A stretch of DNA of 7,889 bases from Gemmatimonadaceae bacterium (lineage in GTDB: Bacteria > Gemmatimonadota > Gemmatimonadetes > Gemmatimonadales > Gemmatimonadaceae), in contig JACCRL010000189.1 in assembly GCA_013813605.1 (NCBI GenBank), forward strand, positions 1 through 7,889, written 5' to 3'. The notes beneath the pieces were generated by a model. The model saw only the letters and a list, made by a program, of their open reading frames with translations, made no database searches and was not told the DNA's origin. Of the stretch, positions 1 to 6,619 are shown piece by piece (positions within the stretch are counted from its first letter, which is position 1; each line of letters starts with the position of its first letter). Both the position numbers and the translations under genes were made by a program.

Positions 1-2
1 GT

Positions 3-815
3 CACGAACGTTGGATTGGCGCGCTGGAGCAATGGGCTCCTGTTCAGAATGTTGAAGCCTCGCCCGCAGCCTTTGCGCGCGCGGGTCGCTCGTCGCGCTT
101 GCCGGACGGCATGTACAGCATGTCGTCTCCGGACGAATCGGGTAACTACGTGGAGGTATTGAAAGGCACGGTCGCGAGCGCGCGGCGGGCGGGACCACGA
201 GCCACTATAGCCGATGCGCACATAGTGCCCGATGCCGGCGGAGTTCCAGGAGATTTCATGCCCGCCTACGGCGCGGCACTCGGAGTCGGGTCGGCACCAG
301 GAGAAATGTTGATCTCCGAGTCGATGCACCGACGAATAGCAGGCAGCAGAATCCGATCTCTTGCAGTTGCAGCGGCGGTCGCAATCGTTGCCATTGCCTT
401 TGCGTTTTTTTCTGCATTGAACGCCCGGGGTCGGCATCTGGCCAGAATCGATTCCGAAGTCGTGGCTTTGCGTCCCCGCGCCGCCACGGCCGAAGCGCTG
501 CAGGGTAGAATTGCCAGGGTCGGGGCAGCATCAGCCGCTGCCAGGACAGCGCAGGGCGGAATGGATCCGCTCAGGGTGCTGGCGGTGCTCAGTAATCGAC
601 TGCCCCGCGACGTTGTTGTAATGAGCATCCAGGGCAAAGGCGACGAATGGCAGATCACGGGGACCGCGAAGGACGCTTCCGCGATTATTCCGGCCCTGGA
701 TTCGGACCCAGCAATCAAGGATGTTCGATTCCTTGCCGGTACCTCGCGGTTTACCGAAGGTCGGCGCACCTACGAAACTTTCTCAGTCGGATTCCGTGCC
801 AGCCCGTCGACTTAA
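3..815 (+). CDS. gspL: GspL-like T2SS inner-membrane platform protein (PilM/PilN-like), 5' partial
   Basis: The reading frame is open from the left edge, so the gene starts upstream; the in-frame TTG at 99 is not the real start. About 270 residues are visible. The first ~100 end in MPAYGAALG (around 259-285), which resembles the close of the actin-like fold of PilM and cytoplasmic GspL. A hydrophobic stretch at about 351-425 (Ala/Val/Ile/Phe rich) is a single membrane span. It is followed by a helical, Arg/Ala-rich, probably coiled-coil segment and a C-terminal ferredoxin-like periplasmic domain of PilN/GspL type, with the pattern 'LSNRLPRDVVVMSIQ...WQITGTA'. In the T2SS, GspL recruits the GspE ATPase to the membrane and pairs with GspM, whose gene follows with a short overlap. 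The assignment relies mostly on architecture and context, since the family is poorly conserved. A fused PilM-PilN type IV pilus protein is the alternative, but the neighbours are T2SS. Confidence 0.72.
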   Translation, partial: HERWIGALEQWAPVQNVEASPAAFARAGRSSRLPDGMYSMSSPDESGNYVEVLKGTVASARRAGPRATIADAHIVPDAGGVPGDFMPAYGAALGVGSAPGEMLISESMHRRIAGSRIRSLAVAAAVAIVAIAFAFFSALNARGRHLARIDSEVVALRPRAATAEALQGRIARVGAASAAARTAQGGMDPLRVLAVLSNRLPRDVVVMSIQGKGDEWQITGTAKDASAIIPALDSDPAIKDVRFLAGTSRFTEGRRTYETFSVGFRASPST

Positions 816-1359
816 CACTCGGGAGAAGCGGGTAATTCTGGTTGCGAGTGCGATTGCGGCACTCGCACTGTCCGTCGCTTTTGTGCTGTCTCCCTTTTAC
901 AGAAAATGGAACCTGCAAGAGGCGCAGATTAACGCGTCATCGGATCGTCTCTTCCGCCTTCGCAGGCTCATCGAGGACCAGGACGCGCTGTACAGGACTC
1001 TCAGCGGCATGGAGCGCAGCTCGGGAGTAAATGGACGACTTGTTTCAGCGCGCACGGTTTCGCTTGCATCGTCCGAGTTGCAGCGAGTGATGCAGATGTA
1101 TGCCGAGCAAAGCAAAGTCAGCATCGACCGGCTGGAATTCTCGGCCGCTGCCGATTCTGCTGGCGATGCGTCCTCGGGAATTCCGCTGACCATTTCCGCT
1201 GTCGGCGATATCTATGGAATAACTGGCTTTCTTTCCGCGCTTCGCAGCGGCACTCCCGTCGTTGAAGTCCGCGAGCTCACGCTCGTATCCAATTCCGCGC
1301 TCAGGGATGGCCTGATCCAGTTTTCTGCCTCGCTGCTTGCACCAGTGGTGATTGAATGA
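796..1359 (+). CDS. gspM: GspM-like T2SS inner-membrane protein
   Basis: This is a small bitopic protein of about 187 residues. It has a short basic cytoplasmic N terminus (PARRLNTREKR), one membrane span at residues ~12-32 (VILVASAIAALALSVAFVL), a helical region at ~35-70 (LFRLRRLIEDQDALYRTL) and a C-terminal alpha/beta domain with the pattern IPLTISAVGDIYGITGFLSAL, as expected for the ferredoxin-like fold of GspM/PilO proteins. GspM stabilises GspL in the inner-membrane platform. I chose the GTG at 796 because it places the membrane span near the N terminus, as is usual for GspM, and overlaps gspL by only 20 bp. The ATG at 721 would add 25 residues and overlap gspL by 95 bp. No strong ribosome binding site precedes either one, so the start is uncertain. 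The 3' end overlaps the next gene in an ATGA. Confidence 0.75.
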   Translation: MPARRLNTREKRVILVASAIAALALSVAFVLSPFYRKWNLQEAQINASSDRLFRLRRLIEDQDALYRTLSGMERSSGVNGRLVSARTVSLASSELQRVMQMYAEQSKVSIDRLEFSAAADSAGDASSGIPLTISAVGDIYGITGFLSALRSGTPVVEVRELTLVSNSALRDGLIQFSASLLAPVVIE

Positions 1360-1895
1360 TGCTGGGCCATTTCGGGCCTGGAAGAATTTTCCATTTCCTT
1401 GCGGCGATTGCAATCGCCACGGGAGTGGTATTCTGGTTCTGGAATCCCGAGCCGCCAGCAAAGCCGGACGGAAGCTTGCAGCAGGGATTCACATCGCCGC
1501 GGGAGACCAAGCCTGCGGTCCCTGAAACTCCGATGGCGACCACGGCGATCATTGGCGCAAACATTTTCTCAGCCACCCGGACTCCGCCGAGCCGGCGTTA
1601 CGACCCTGCGAATCCAGAAGGTTCCGGGATTTCAACCGGAGGTGCCCCGGATATGATGATGGAGTCACCGGCACAGGAGAACCTACCTCAACTATTCGGC
1701 ACTGTGCTCGGACCCGCTGGTGCAATGGCGCTCATGCAGGGAGATTCTTCAGATGGACCTGGCAGCTTATTCAGGGAAGGCGACCGGCTCGGCCAGTTTC
1801 GAATCGTGAAAGTAAAATCCAACTCAGTCATCGTGAGCGGACCGTCGGGGCGAATTGAGATTCCCGTGGAACGCAATCCCACAGGTTCTCAATGA
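1356..1895 (+). CDS. gspC: GspC-like T2SS protein with an HR domain and no PDZ domain
   Basis: This is a 179-residue protein. A membrane span lies at residues ~9-28 (IFHFLAAIAIATGVVFWFW). A Pro-rich linker follows and contains the GspC-like motif IIGANIFSATRTPP (~65-78), then a Gly/Met-rich low-complexity stretch. A C-terminal homology-region domain runs from ~109 to 172: LPQLFGTVLGPAGAMALM, a gap, then FREGDRLGQFRIVKVKSNSV and a final strand ending IEIPVE. This is the GspC/PilP HR fold, a small beta-sandwich that contacts the N0 domain of the secretin. Proteobacterial GspC (~270-300 residues) carries an extra C-terminal PDZ or coiled-coil domain; here the protein stops right after HR. It starts with ATGA overlapping gspM and ends in ATGA overlapping gspD, which fits an inner-to-outer membrane clamp made together with its partner. 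A PilP-like or 'GspN-type' label is possible; the sequence does not separate them. Confidence 0.7.
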   Translation: MMLGHFGPGRIFHFLAAIAIATGVVFWFWNPEPPAKPDGSLQQGFTSPRETKPAVPETPMATTAIIGANIFSATRTPPSRRYDPANPEGSGISTGGAPDMMMESPAQENLPQLFGTVLGPAGAMALMQGDSSDGPGSLFREGDRLGQFRIVKVKSNSVIVSGPSGRIEIPVERNPTGSQ

Positions 1896-3421
1896 AAAGA
1901 GTTTCGCTCGCACTCTTAACCGTCCTCGCGGCGGGAATGGGGACCTCCCCCGGCCTGGGCGCCCAGGTCCGGACGACGCCGCAGGGAATGGCGCTGAACT
2001 TTGTTGACGCCCGTCTCGCTGATGTGATCAGATCGCTAGGCCTGTCGCTTGGGCTCAACATTATTCTGACCGATGTCCCCAACAAGCGAATCACTTTCAC
2101 AACCGCCACCGCCGTTGAGAAGAACGACGTAAATGCGATCCTGGAATCGATTCTGGAAAGCAATGGTCTGGTTCTGATCCAGAAGGGCGCTGTCGCGCAG
2201 GTAATGCCAGTCGAAAGGGCGCCCGCGCAAAGCCCGCGCACTTATGTCCTGACGCTCAAGTACGCGTCCGCCGAGGATCTTGCCGCATCGCTGGGGAAGC
2301 TGTTCGGGAATACCATCGTAGCGGGCGACAGCAGGTCGCTCGACGACAAGAGTCTATCGCGTAATCTGGACACCTTCCGGCAGCGTGAGGCTCAGGTCTT
2401 CCAGATGCGGCGGGATCCACCGATCACCGCCGGTCCATCCGTGACGCCGGGCGCAAGCGACGCGTCGCAGGTGCCGGCCACAGGAAACGGAAAGCTGCTT
2501 GGCGAGACTATTGTCGTGGCCGACCTGCCCAGCAATTCACTCATAGTGAGAACGATTCCGGGAAACTATCCGCTCATCAGGGAGACTGTTGCAGCGCTGG
2601 ATGTCCGACCCGCACAGGTCCTTCTCGAAGTTCTCGTCGCTGAGATCGCGCTCGACAAAACACAGCAGTTTGGAATCGACTGGTCCACCGTCGATGGAAA
2701 GGTGACGACACGATTCGGCACCCCGCTCTTTCCTGATTCCGGCACCGTCACGGATGACTTTCTGTTGAGAGTCGTTACGCTCGACCGATTCAAGGTAAGA
2801 GCGGTGCTCAGGGCAATAGCGACACGTTCCGATGTACGTATTCTTTCAACGCCACAGATACTCGCGTCGAACAATCGCGAGGCGCACATACTCGTGGGCA
2901 GCAAAGTCCCGTTCGTAGTCGCATCCCGTCTGGGCTTCGACATCGCGATCGATCGAACTGTTCAGTTCCAGGATGTGGGAACGAGCCTCATCATTATTCC
3001 GACAATCAACCAGGATGACTACGTAAGCGTTCAGATACTGCAGGAGGTCAGCACGCTAACATCGCAAACCATTCCTTCTGCGCTAAACGCACCAGTGATA
3101 TCAACGCGCGAAGCCTCCACGCGGGCGACGATACGCGACGGGCAGACGGTCGTAATTGGCGGCTTGATTGGCGATTCTCGCGAGACCCTGGACCTCGGTG
3201 TGCCGTTCCTGAAGGACATTCCTCTGATTGGGAACCTTTTCAAGCGACAGAGCAGAAATAGAAATCGTACGGAGCTGGCCATTTTTGTCACACCATTCAT
3301 CGTTCGCACCGATGAAACTGCAGACGCATTGCGCGAACGAATTCGCAAACGAATGGAGGAATCTTCGCCCGGACTCTTCAAGGATCCCAGGGCCGACTCG
3401 ATTCCAGGGCGTAGCCCGTGA
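1892..3421 (+). CDS. gspD: GspD, T2SS outer-membrane secretin (short form)
   Basis: This secretin forms the outer-membrane channel of the T2SS. The 509 residues begin with a Sec signal peptide (~1-24, likely cut after LGA), and there is no lipobox. An N0 domain lies at ~33-108 (LNFVDARLADVIRSLGLSLG). It is followed by one N-type ring domain that starts at 116 (RTYVLTLKYASAEDLAASLG), is interrupted by a polar linker of about 58 residues (~146-203), and resumes with IVVADLPSNSLIVRTI up to LDVRPAQVLLEVLVAEI (236-252). The beta-barrel secretin domain spans ~240-475 and includes VGSKVPFVV and the signature VPFLKDIPLIGNLF (437-450). A charged tail of ~35 residues ends the protein. Classical GspD is about 650-700 residues with N0-N1-N2-N3, so two ring domains seem to be missing. 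A weak Shine-Dalgarno-like AGG at 1883-1885 precedes the ATG. Both ends overlap the neighbouring genes by 4 nt. Identification as a secretin is secure. Confidence 0.95.
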   Translation: MKRVSLALLTVLAAGMGTSPGLGAQVRTTPQGMALNFVDARLADVIRSLGLSLGLNIILTDVPNKRITFTTATAVEKNDVNAILESILESNGLVLIQKGAVAQVMPVERAPAQSPRTYVLTLKYASAEDLAASLGKLFGNTIVAGDSRSLDDKSLSRNLDTFRQREAQVFQMRRDPPITAGPSVTPGASDASQVPATGNGKLLGETIVVADLPSNSLIVRTIPGNYPLIRETVAALDVRPAQVLLEVLVAEIALDKTQQFGIDWSTVDGKVTTRFGTPLFPDSGTVTDDFLLRVVTLDRFKVRAVLRAIATRSDVRILSTPQILASNNREAHILVGSKVPFVVASRLGFDIAIDRTVQFQDVGTSLIIIPTINQDDYVSVQILQEVSTLTSQTIPSALNAPVISTREASTRATIRDGQTVVIGGLIGDSRETLDLGVPFLKDIPLIGNLFKRQSRNRNRTELAIFVTPFIVRTDETADALRERIRKRMEESSPGLFKDPRADSIPGRSP

Positions 3422-4926
3422 ACCTGGAGAGCCGCGACCTCCGCGCTGCTGCGGAGAGCGAGCTCGCTTCGAGGCTCTCCAACCGGTACCTCGAAGAGCA
3501 CAAGCTCATTCCGCTTGAGATTGACAGCGCCGGCTACCTGCGCGTTGCGGCGGCAGGAACTCCGGATCAAACAGTGCTCGATGAACTGGCGCGCGTATTC
3601 GGCCGTGATTTGAGAATTGTTCAAGTGCCCGCTTCAGAGCTGCTGGCGGCGCTAATGTCGGTAAAGCCGGCAGCTGAAAACGGTGACAGTGCGACCGCGT
3701 CATACCGCGACGTTCGAGCCGACGATCTTGCGGTCGATCACCTCGAAGCTCTCGCCAATGAGGCTCCCGTTGTGAAGCTCGTGAACGTGCTTCTTGTGGA
3801 CGCACTGCGGCTCGGCGCCAGCGACGTTCACCTCGAGAGCCTTTCGGACGGATTGCGCGTCCGCTATCGCATCGACGGAGTGCTCCAGGACATCTCACGG
3901 ATTGCGGACGTTTATCGCGCTGCAGTTGTCAGCAGAGTGAAGATCATGGCAGGATTGGACATCGCCGAGCGCCGGCTGCCGCAGGATGGACGAAGCCGTC
4001 TGGTGATCGGCGAACGGGAAGTGGACGTCCGTGTTTCATCCCTGCCCGCCCTTCATGGGGAAAGCATCGTTCTGCGCATGCTCGACCATGGCGCCCGACC
4101 CCGCCGGCTCGAAGAACTTGGGATGCCCGATGAAATCCGCTCGAAGTTCGAAAGGATCCTGGCGCGAACGAGCGGAATTGTTGTGGTGACCGGTCCCACG
4201 GGGTCAGGAAAAACGACGACTCTCTACGCCGCACTGGAGCGCGTGAACTCTACCGGCGTGAAGATCGTAACCATCGAGGAGCCGGTTGAATATCAAATTC
4301 CCGGGGTAATTCAGATTCCCGTAAATCCGAAAGTCGATTTCGGTTTTTCCGACGCCCTGCGCTCCATTCTCAGGCACGATCCCGACATCATTATGGTCGG
4401 GGAGATGCGCGACGCCGAAACAGCGGAGATCGCGGTTCAGGCCGCGCTTACTGGCCACCTGGTTTTTTCCACGCTGCACACGGCCGAAGCTGCGGGCGCC
4501 GTTTCGCGCCTCGCCGACATGGGAGTGGAAGCATTCCGGATTGCGGCAGCAGTGCAGGCGGTCATCGCACAGCGCCTCGTCCGGCTTCTTTGCGAGGCCT
4601 GCGCTGTACCATACGTGCCGTCCGCAGCCGAGCTGGCCGACGCCCCCGAGCCAGACGCCCGCGAAGCTAATTACCGCCGTCCAGCGGGATGTGAAAGGTG
4701 CGCAAAAAGCGGATATCGTGGCCGGACCGGGGTTTACGAACTCATGGCATTCTCCGAAGGTGAGAGGTCGCTAATTGCTGCGGGAGCCACGCTTGCGCAA
4801 CTGCGCTCCGCAGCACGAGAAAATGGGACAGTCGCGCTCGAAGCAGCTGCATGGAAACTGGTGCGCGCGGGCGCAACAAGCATTGCAGAATTGCGCCGTG
4901 CCGTAGGGAGTGCGAACGAGGCATGA
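3418..4926 (+). CDS. gspE: GspE, T2SS assembly ATPase
   Basis: This cytoplasmic hexameric ATPase powers pseudopilus assembly. It has 502 residues, a normal family length. The N-terminal ~80 residues form a GspE/MshE-type N domain. The N2 domain contains ASDVHLES (134-141) and RYRIDGVLQDI (from 149). The core shows Walker A GPTGSGKT (259-266), an Asp box with EEPVEY (287-292), Walker B DPDIIMVGEMRD (321-332, with GEMRD in place of the common GEIRD) and a His box GHLVFSTLHT (346-355). A four-cysteine zinc-binding motif is present as C392-x2-C395 and C425-x2-C428, as in GspE, PilB and MshE and unlike the retraction ATPase PilT. The start is GTG at 3418, in a GTGA overlap with the gspD stop; in-frame context and the N domain support it. 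Downstream it overlaps gspF by 4 nt. A PilB label is ruled out mainly by context. Confidence 0.96.
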   Translation: MNLESRDLRAAAESELASRLSNRYLEEHKLIPLEIDSAGYLRVAAAGTPDQTVLDELARVFGRDLRIVQVPASELLAALMSVKPAAENGDSATASYRDVRADDLAVDHLEALANEAPVVKLVNVLLVDALRLGASDVHLESLSDGLRVRYRIDGVLQDISRIADVYRAAVVSRVKIMAGLDIAERRLPQDGRSRLVIGEREVDVRVSSLPALHGESIVLRMLDHGARPRRLEELGMPDEIRSKFERILARTSGIVVVTGPTGSGKTTTLYAALERVNSTGVKIVTIEEPVEYQIPGVIQIPVNPKVDFGFSDALRSILRHDPDIIMVGEMRDAETAEIAVQAALTGHLVFSTLHTAEAAGAVSRLADMGVEAFRIAAAVQAVIAQRLVRLLCEACAVPYVPSAAELADAPEPDAREANYRRPAGCERCAKSGYRGRTGVYELMAFSEGERSLIAAGATLAQLRSAARENGTVALEAAAWKLVRAGATSIAELRRAVGSANEA

Positions 4927-6122
4927 CGACGCGCTTTCGCTACAGGGCAGCAAACCCGGCGGGTGAAGTACTCGAGGGAAACCTGAGCTCACCAACTCGT
5001 TCAGCTGCGCTCGAAGAGCTGCGCAGACAAAGCCTTGTCGCCATTGAAATCCAGGAAGATTCCGTAGAGCGGTCGCGCGTGGCAAAAGGCTCCATGAACC
5101 GCGCAGAGGCGGTGAAACTGTGGACCCGAAGTATGGCCACGATGCTCGCCGCGGGAATCAACCTTGAACGCGCGCTTTCGTTCTCAGGAGATCAGGCCCG
5201 CAACCTCGACGTCACCAATGCGGTAAACCATATCAGGGCGGACGTTCACCGCGGCGTCTCACTCGCAGCTGCCATGCGGAAGCACGGAAGGCTTTTCGGA
5301 ACTGTGCACATCGCGCTTGTCGCGGCCGGAGAAGAAACCGGTTCACTTGCTCCGGTAATGGAACGGCTGGCTGCGCACCTCGAGGAGGAGGCGGAACTCC
5401 GTGGAAAGCTGCGTTCGGCGCTTATGTATCCCGCAATCATGGCGTTCGTTACCACCCTCGGCCTCATTGTGATGGTCCTTTTCGTAATTCCGCGGCTTGC
5501 AGAGATGTTGAATGAAGCTGGGGGAACGCTTCCGCTCTCGACGCGACTACTGATCGGTGTAAGCACTTTCTTCGCGACGTGGTGGCCGCTACTCACGGCC
5601 ATGGTGGCTGTCGTCATATCGGGGGTCAGACACTGGACCGCCGCACCGGCGAATCGGGTGCGCTGGCATGCCGTGAGGCTCAAAATTCCACTCGTCGGGC
5701 AGATCGAGCGCGAATTTGGCGCGGCGCGCTTCACGCGAACCCTTGCGCTTCTTCTTTCCAACGGCACTCCGATTATTTCCGCATTGAGAATTGCTCGTTC
5801 CAGCGTTTCCAATGAGTCGCTCGCCGCGGCGATCGAACGAGCTACCACCGGTGTAAGCGAGGGACGCAAAATGAGCGCTGAACTCGCCGGCGTTCTTCCC
5901 CCGGCGGCATTGCAGCTTCTGAGTGTGGGCGAAGAAACCGGAAAACTGGGGGAACTGAGTCTGCGCGCAGCGGAAAGCTATGAAACAGATCTTGCCCGTA
6001 GACTTCGCGTGTCTATCGGATTCATAGAACCCGCGCTTATCGTGATTTTTGGCGGTATTGTTGGGTTTGTCGCGATCGCGATGCTTCAGGCGATTTACAG
6101 CATTAACGGAAGGCTGGGGTGA
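4923..6122 (+). CDS. gspF: GspF, T2SS inner-membrane platform protein
   Basis: This polytopic inner-membrane protein is the platform on which GspE acts to push pseudopilin subunits. It has 399 residues, typical of the family. A short N-terminal segment (FRYRAANPAGEVLEGNLSSP) is the usual GspF start. Two tandem GspF domains follow, each carrying the conserved GEETG motif: 136-140 (LVAAGEETGSL) and 336-340 (LLSVGEETGKL), exactly 200 residues apart, a clear internal duplication. Membrane spans follow the first domain (~170-190, MYPAIMAFVTTLGLIVMVLF), lie near 215-240, and close the protein (~370-395, IEPALIVIFGGIVGFVAIAM). I chose the ATG at 4923 over an in-frame ATG at 4851 because it makes the ATGA overlap with gspE, matches the family N terminus and avoids a 76-bp overlap. 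The upstream 24 residues lack family character. Confidence 0.95.
   Translation: MTTRFRYRAANPAGEVLEGNLSSPTRSAALEELRRQSLVAIEIQEDSVERSRVAKGSMNRAEAVKLWTRSMATMLAAGINLERALSFSGDQARNLDVTNAVNHIRADVHRGVSLAAAMRKHGRLFGTVHIALVAAGEETGSLAPVMERLAAHLEEEAELRGKLRSALMYPAIMAFVTTLGLIVMVLFVIPRLAEMLNEAGGTLPLSTRLLIGVSTFFATWWPLLTAMVAVVISGVRHWTAAPANRVRWHAVRLKIPLVGQIEREFGAARFTRTLALLLSNGTPIISALRIARSSVSNESLAAAIERATTGVSEGRKMSAELAGVLPPAALQLLSVGEETGKLGELSLRAAESYETDLARRLRVSIGFIEPALIVIFGGIVGFVAIAMLQAIYSINGRLG
6108..6113 (+). promoter_or_regulatory. Ribosome binding site GGAAGG for gspG
   Basis: The purine-rich GGAAGG lies 5 nt before the GTG at 6119 and 11 nt before the ATG at 6125. The spacing favours the GTG start, which also makes a GTGA overlap with the gspF stop. 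It sits inside the last codons of gspF. Confidence 0.55.
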
Positions 6123-6538
6123 GAATGTCGCGGAGTGGATTTACGCTCATCGAAATGGTCGTCGTTCTCGCGGTGATCGCGCTTCTTGCCGCGCTCGTGG
6201 GGCCGCAGATCGTAGGCAGGGTGTCCGAGGCACGGGGAACGTCAGCGAAAGCGCAGATCGAACTCTTCAGCACGGCTCTGGAGAACTACCGGCTGGATAA
6301 CGGCGGCTACCCGACCACCAGCCAGGGTCTGGCCGCGCTTCGGACCAAGCCGGCTTCCGCGCCGACCCCCTTTAACTGGCGGGGTCCGTACCTGCGCAAG
6401 GCAGTTCCCGCCGACCCCTGGGGGAAGCCTTATCAGTATCGAAGTTCTTCGGACGGGGCGCCATTTGAGGTAGCTTCTTATGGGCGCGATGGCCGCCCCG
6501 GGGGCGTGGGCGAGGATGCAGATATAAGTTCCCGGTAA
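6119..6538 (+). CDS. gspG: GspG, T2SS major pseudopilin (precursor)
   Basis: This is the main subunit of the periplasmic pseudopilus. The precursor is 139 residues. A short basic leader (MRMSRSG) ends in the prepilin peptidase site, with cleavage expected between G7 and F8. It is followed by FTLIEMVVVLAVIALLAALV, the N-methylated hydrophobic helix, with the conserved Glu at mature position 5. Further on come ALENYRLDNGGYPTTSQGL, the GPYLRKAVPADPWGKPYQY segment and the C-terminal loop YGRDGRPGGVGEDADI, whose acidic residues match the calcium site of GspG. The mature protein is ~132 residues, as usual. The GTG start overlaps the gspF stop by 4 nt; the ATG at 6125 is a possible alternative with only two fewer residues. 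No gspH-K follows. A prepilin peptidase (GspO/PilD) is not present in the window and must be encoded elsewhere. Confidence 0.96.
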   Translation: MRMSRSGFTLIEMVVVLAVIALLAALVGPQIVGRVSEARGTSAKAQIELFSTALENYRLDNGGYPTTSQGLAALRTKPASAPTPFNWRGPYLRKAVPADPWGKPYQYRSSSDGAPFEVASYGRDGRPGGVGEDADISSR

Positions 6539-6560
6539 CATTTCCGGATTTAACATCGTC

Positions 6561-6566
6561 TAATAT
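6561..6566 (+). promoter_or_regulatory. Possible -10 element (TAATAT) upstream of the DUF1800 gene
   Basis: TAATAT stands out as AT-rich in a GC-rich gap and is close to the sigma-70 -10 consensus. No convincing -35 hexamer is seen 16-18 bp upstream (the candidate positions read ACATTT or close to it). If used, transcription would start near 6573 and leave a leader of ~47 nt. It could give the DUF1800 gene its own promoter, but read-through from the gsp operon is equally possible because I see no terminator. Confidence 0.25.
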
Positions 6567-6575
6567 CAGGCGAGT

Positions 6576-6592
6576 AAGGTGCACGAAGGTGC
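6576..6592 (+). repeat. Short direct repeat AAGGTGC x2, 10-bp period
   Basis: AAGGTGC occurs at 6576-6582 and again at 6586-6592, separated by ACG, so the copies are one helical turn apart. It lies between the possible -10 and the ribosome binding site of the DUF1800 gene. Such spacing could suit a regulator bound as a tandem dimer, but a 7-bp repeat can arise by chance. Confidence 0.35.
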
Positions 6593-6607
6593 CTGCCGGC
6601 TTCTCCT

Positions 6608-6611
6608 GGAG
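6608..6611 (+). promoter_or_regulatory. Ribosome binding site GGAG for the DUF1800 gene
   Basis: GGAG within TCCTGGAGATT lies 8 nt before the ATG at 6620, a normal spacing. It decides this start over the in-frame GTG at 6701, which has no comparable purine tract at the right distance. Confidence 0.6.
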
Positions 6612-6619
6612 ATTCCAAA

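Noticed and set aside
266..769. A 167-codon minus-strand open frame opposite gspL
   Set aside because: It is a reverse frame of a gene supported by a membrane span and operon context, with no motif of its own.
3031..3624. A 197-codon open frame on the minus strand across the gspD/gspE junction
   Set aside because: It lies antisense to two securely identified genes, has a Ser/Arg-rich composition typical of reverse frames in GC-rich DNA and shows no recognisable domain.
4851..4922. N-terminal extension of GspF from the ATG at 4851
   Set aside because: The extra 24 residues do not resemble GspF, overlap gspE by 76 bp, and the ATG at 4923 gives the ATGA overlap typical of this operon.
3418..4926. 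Assignment of the ATPase and platform genes to a type IV pilus (PilB/PilC) system
   Set aside because: The adjacent GspG has the short leader and the calcium-loop C terminus of T2SS major pseudopilins, and GspM and the HR protein also fit T2SS. No pilus-specific genes such as pilT are present.
6490..6510. GC-rich inverted repeat (GCCCCGGGGGC-like) near the end of gspG, considered as a terminator
   Set aside because: It lies within codons for the conserved GRPGGVGED loop and has no following run of T.
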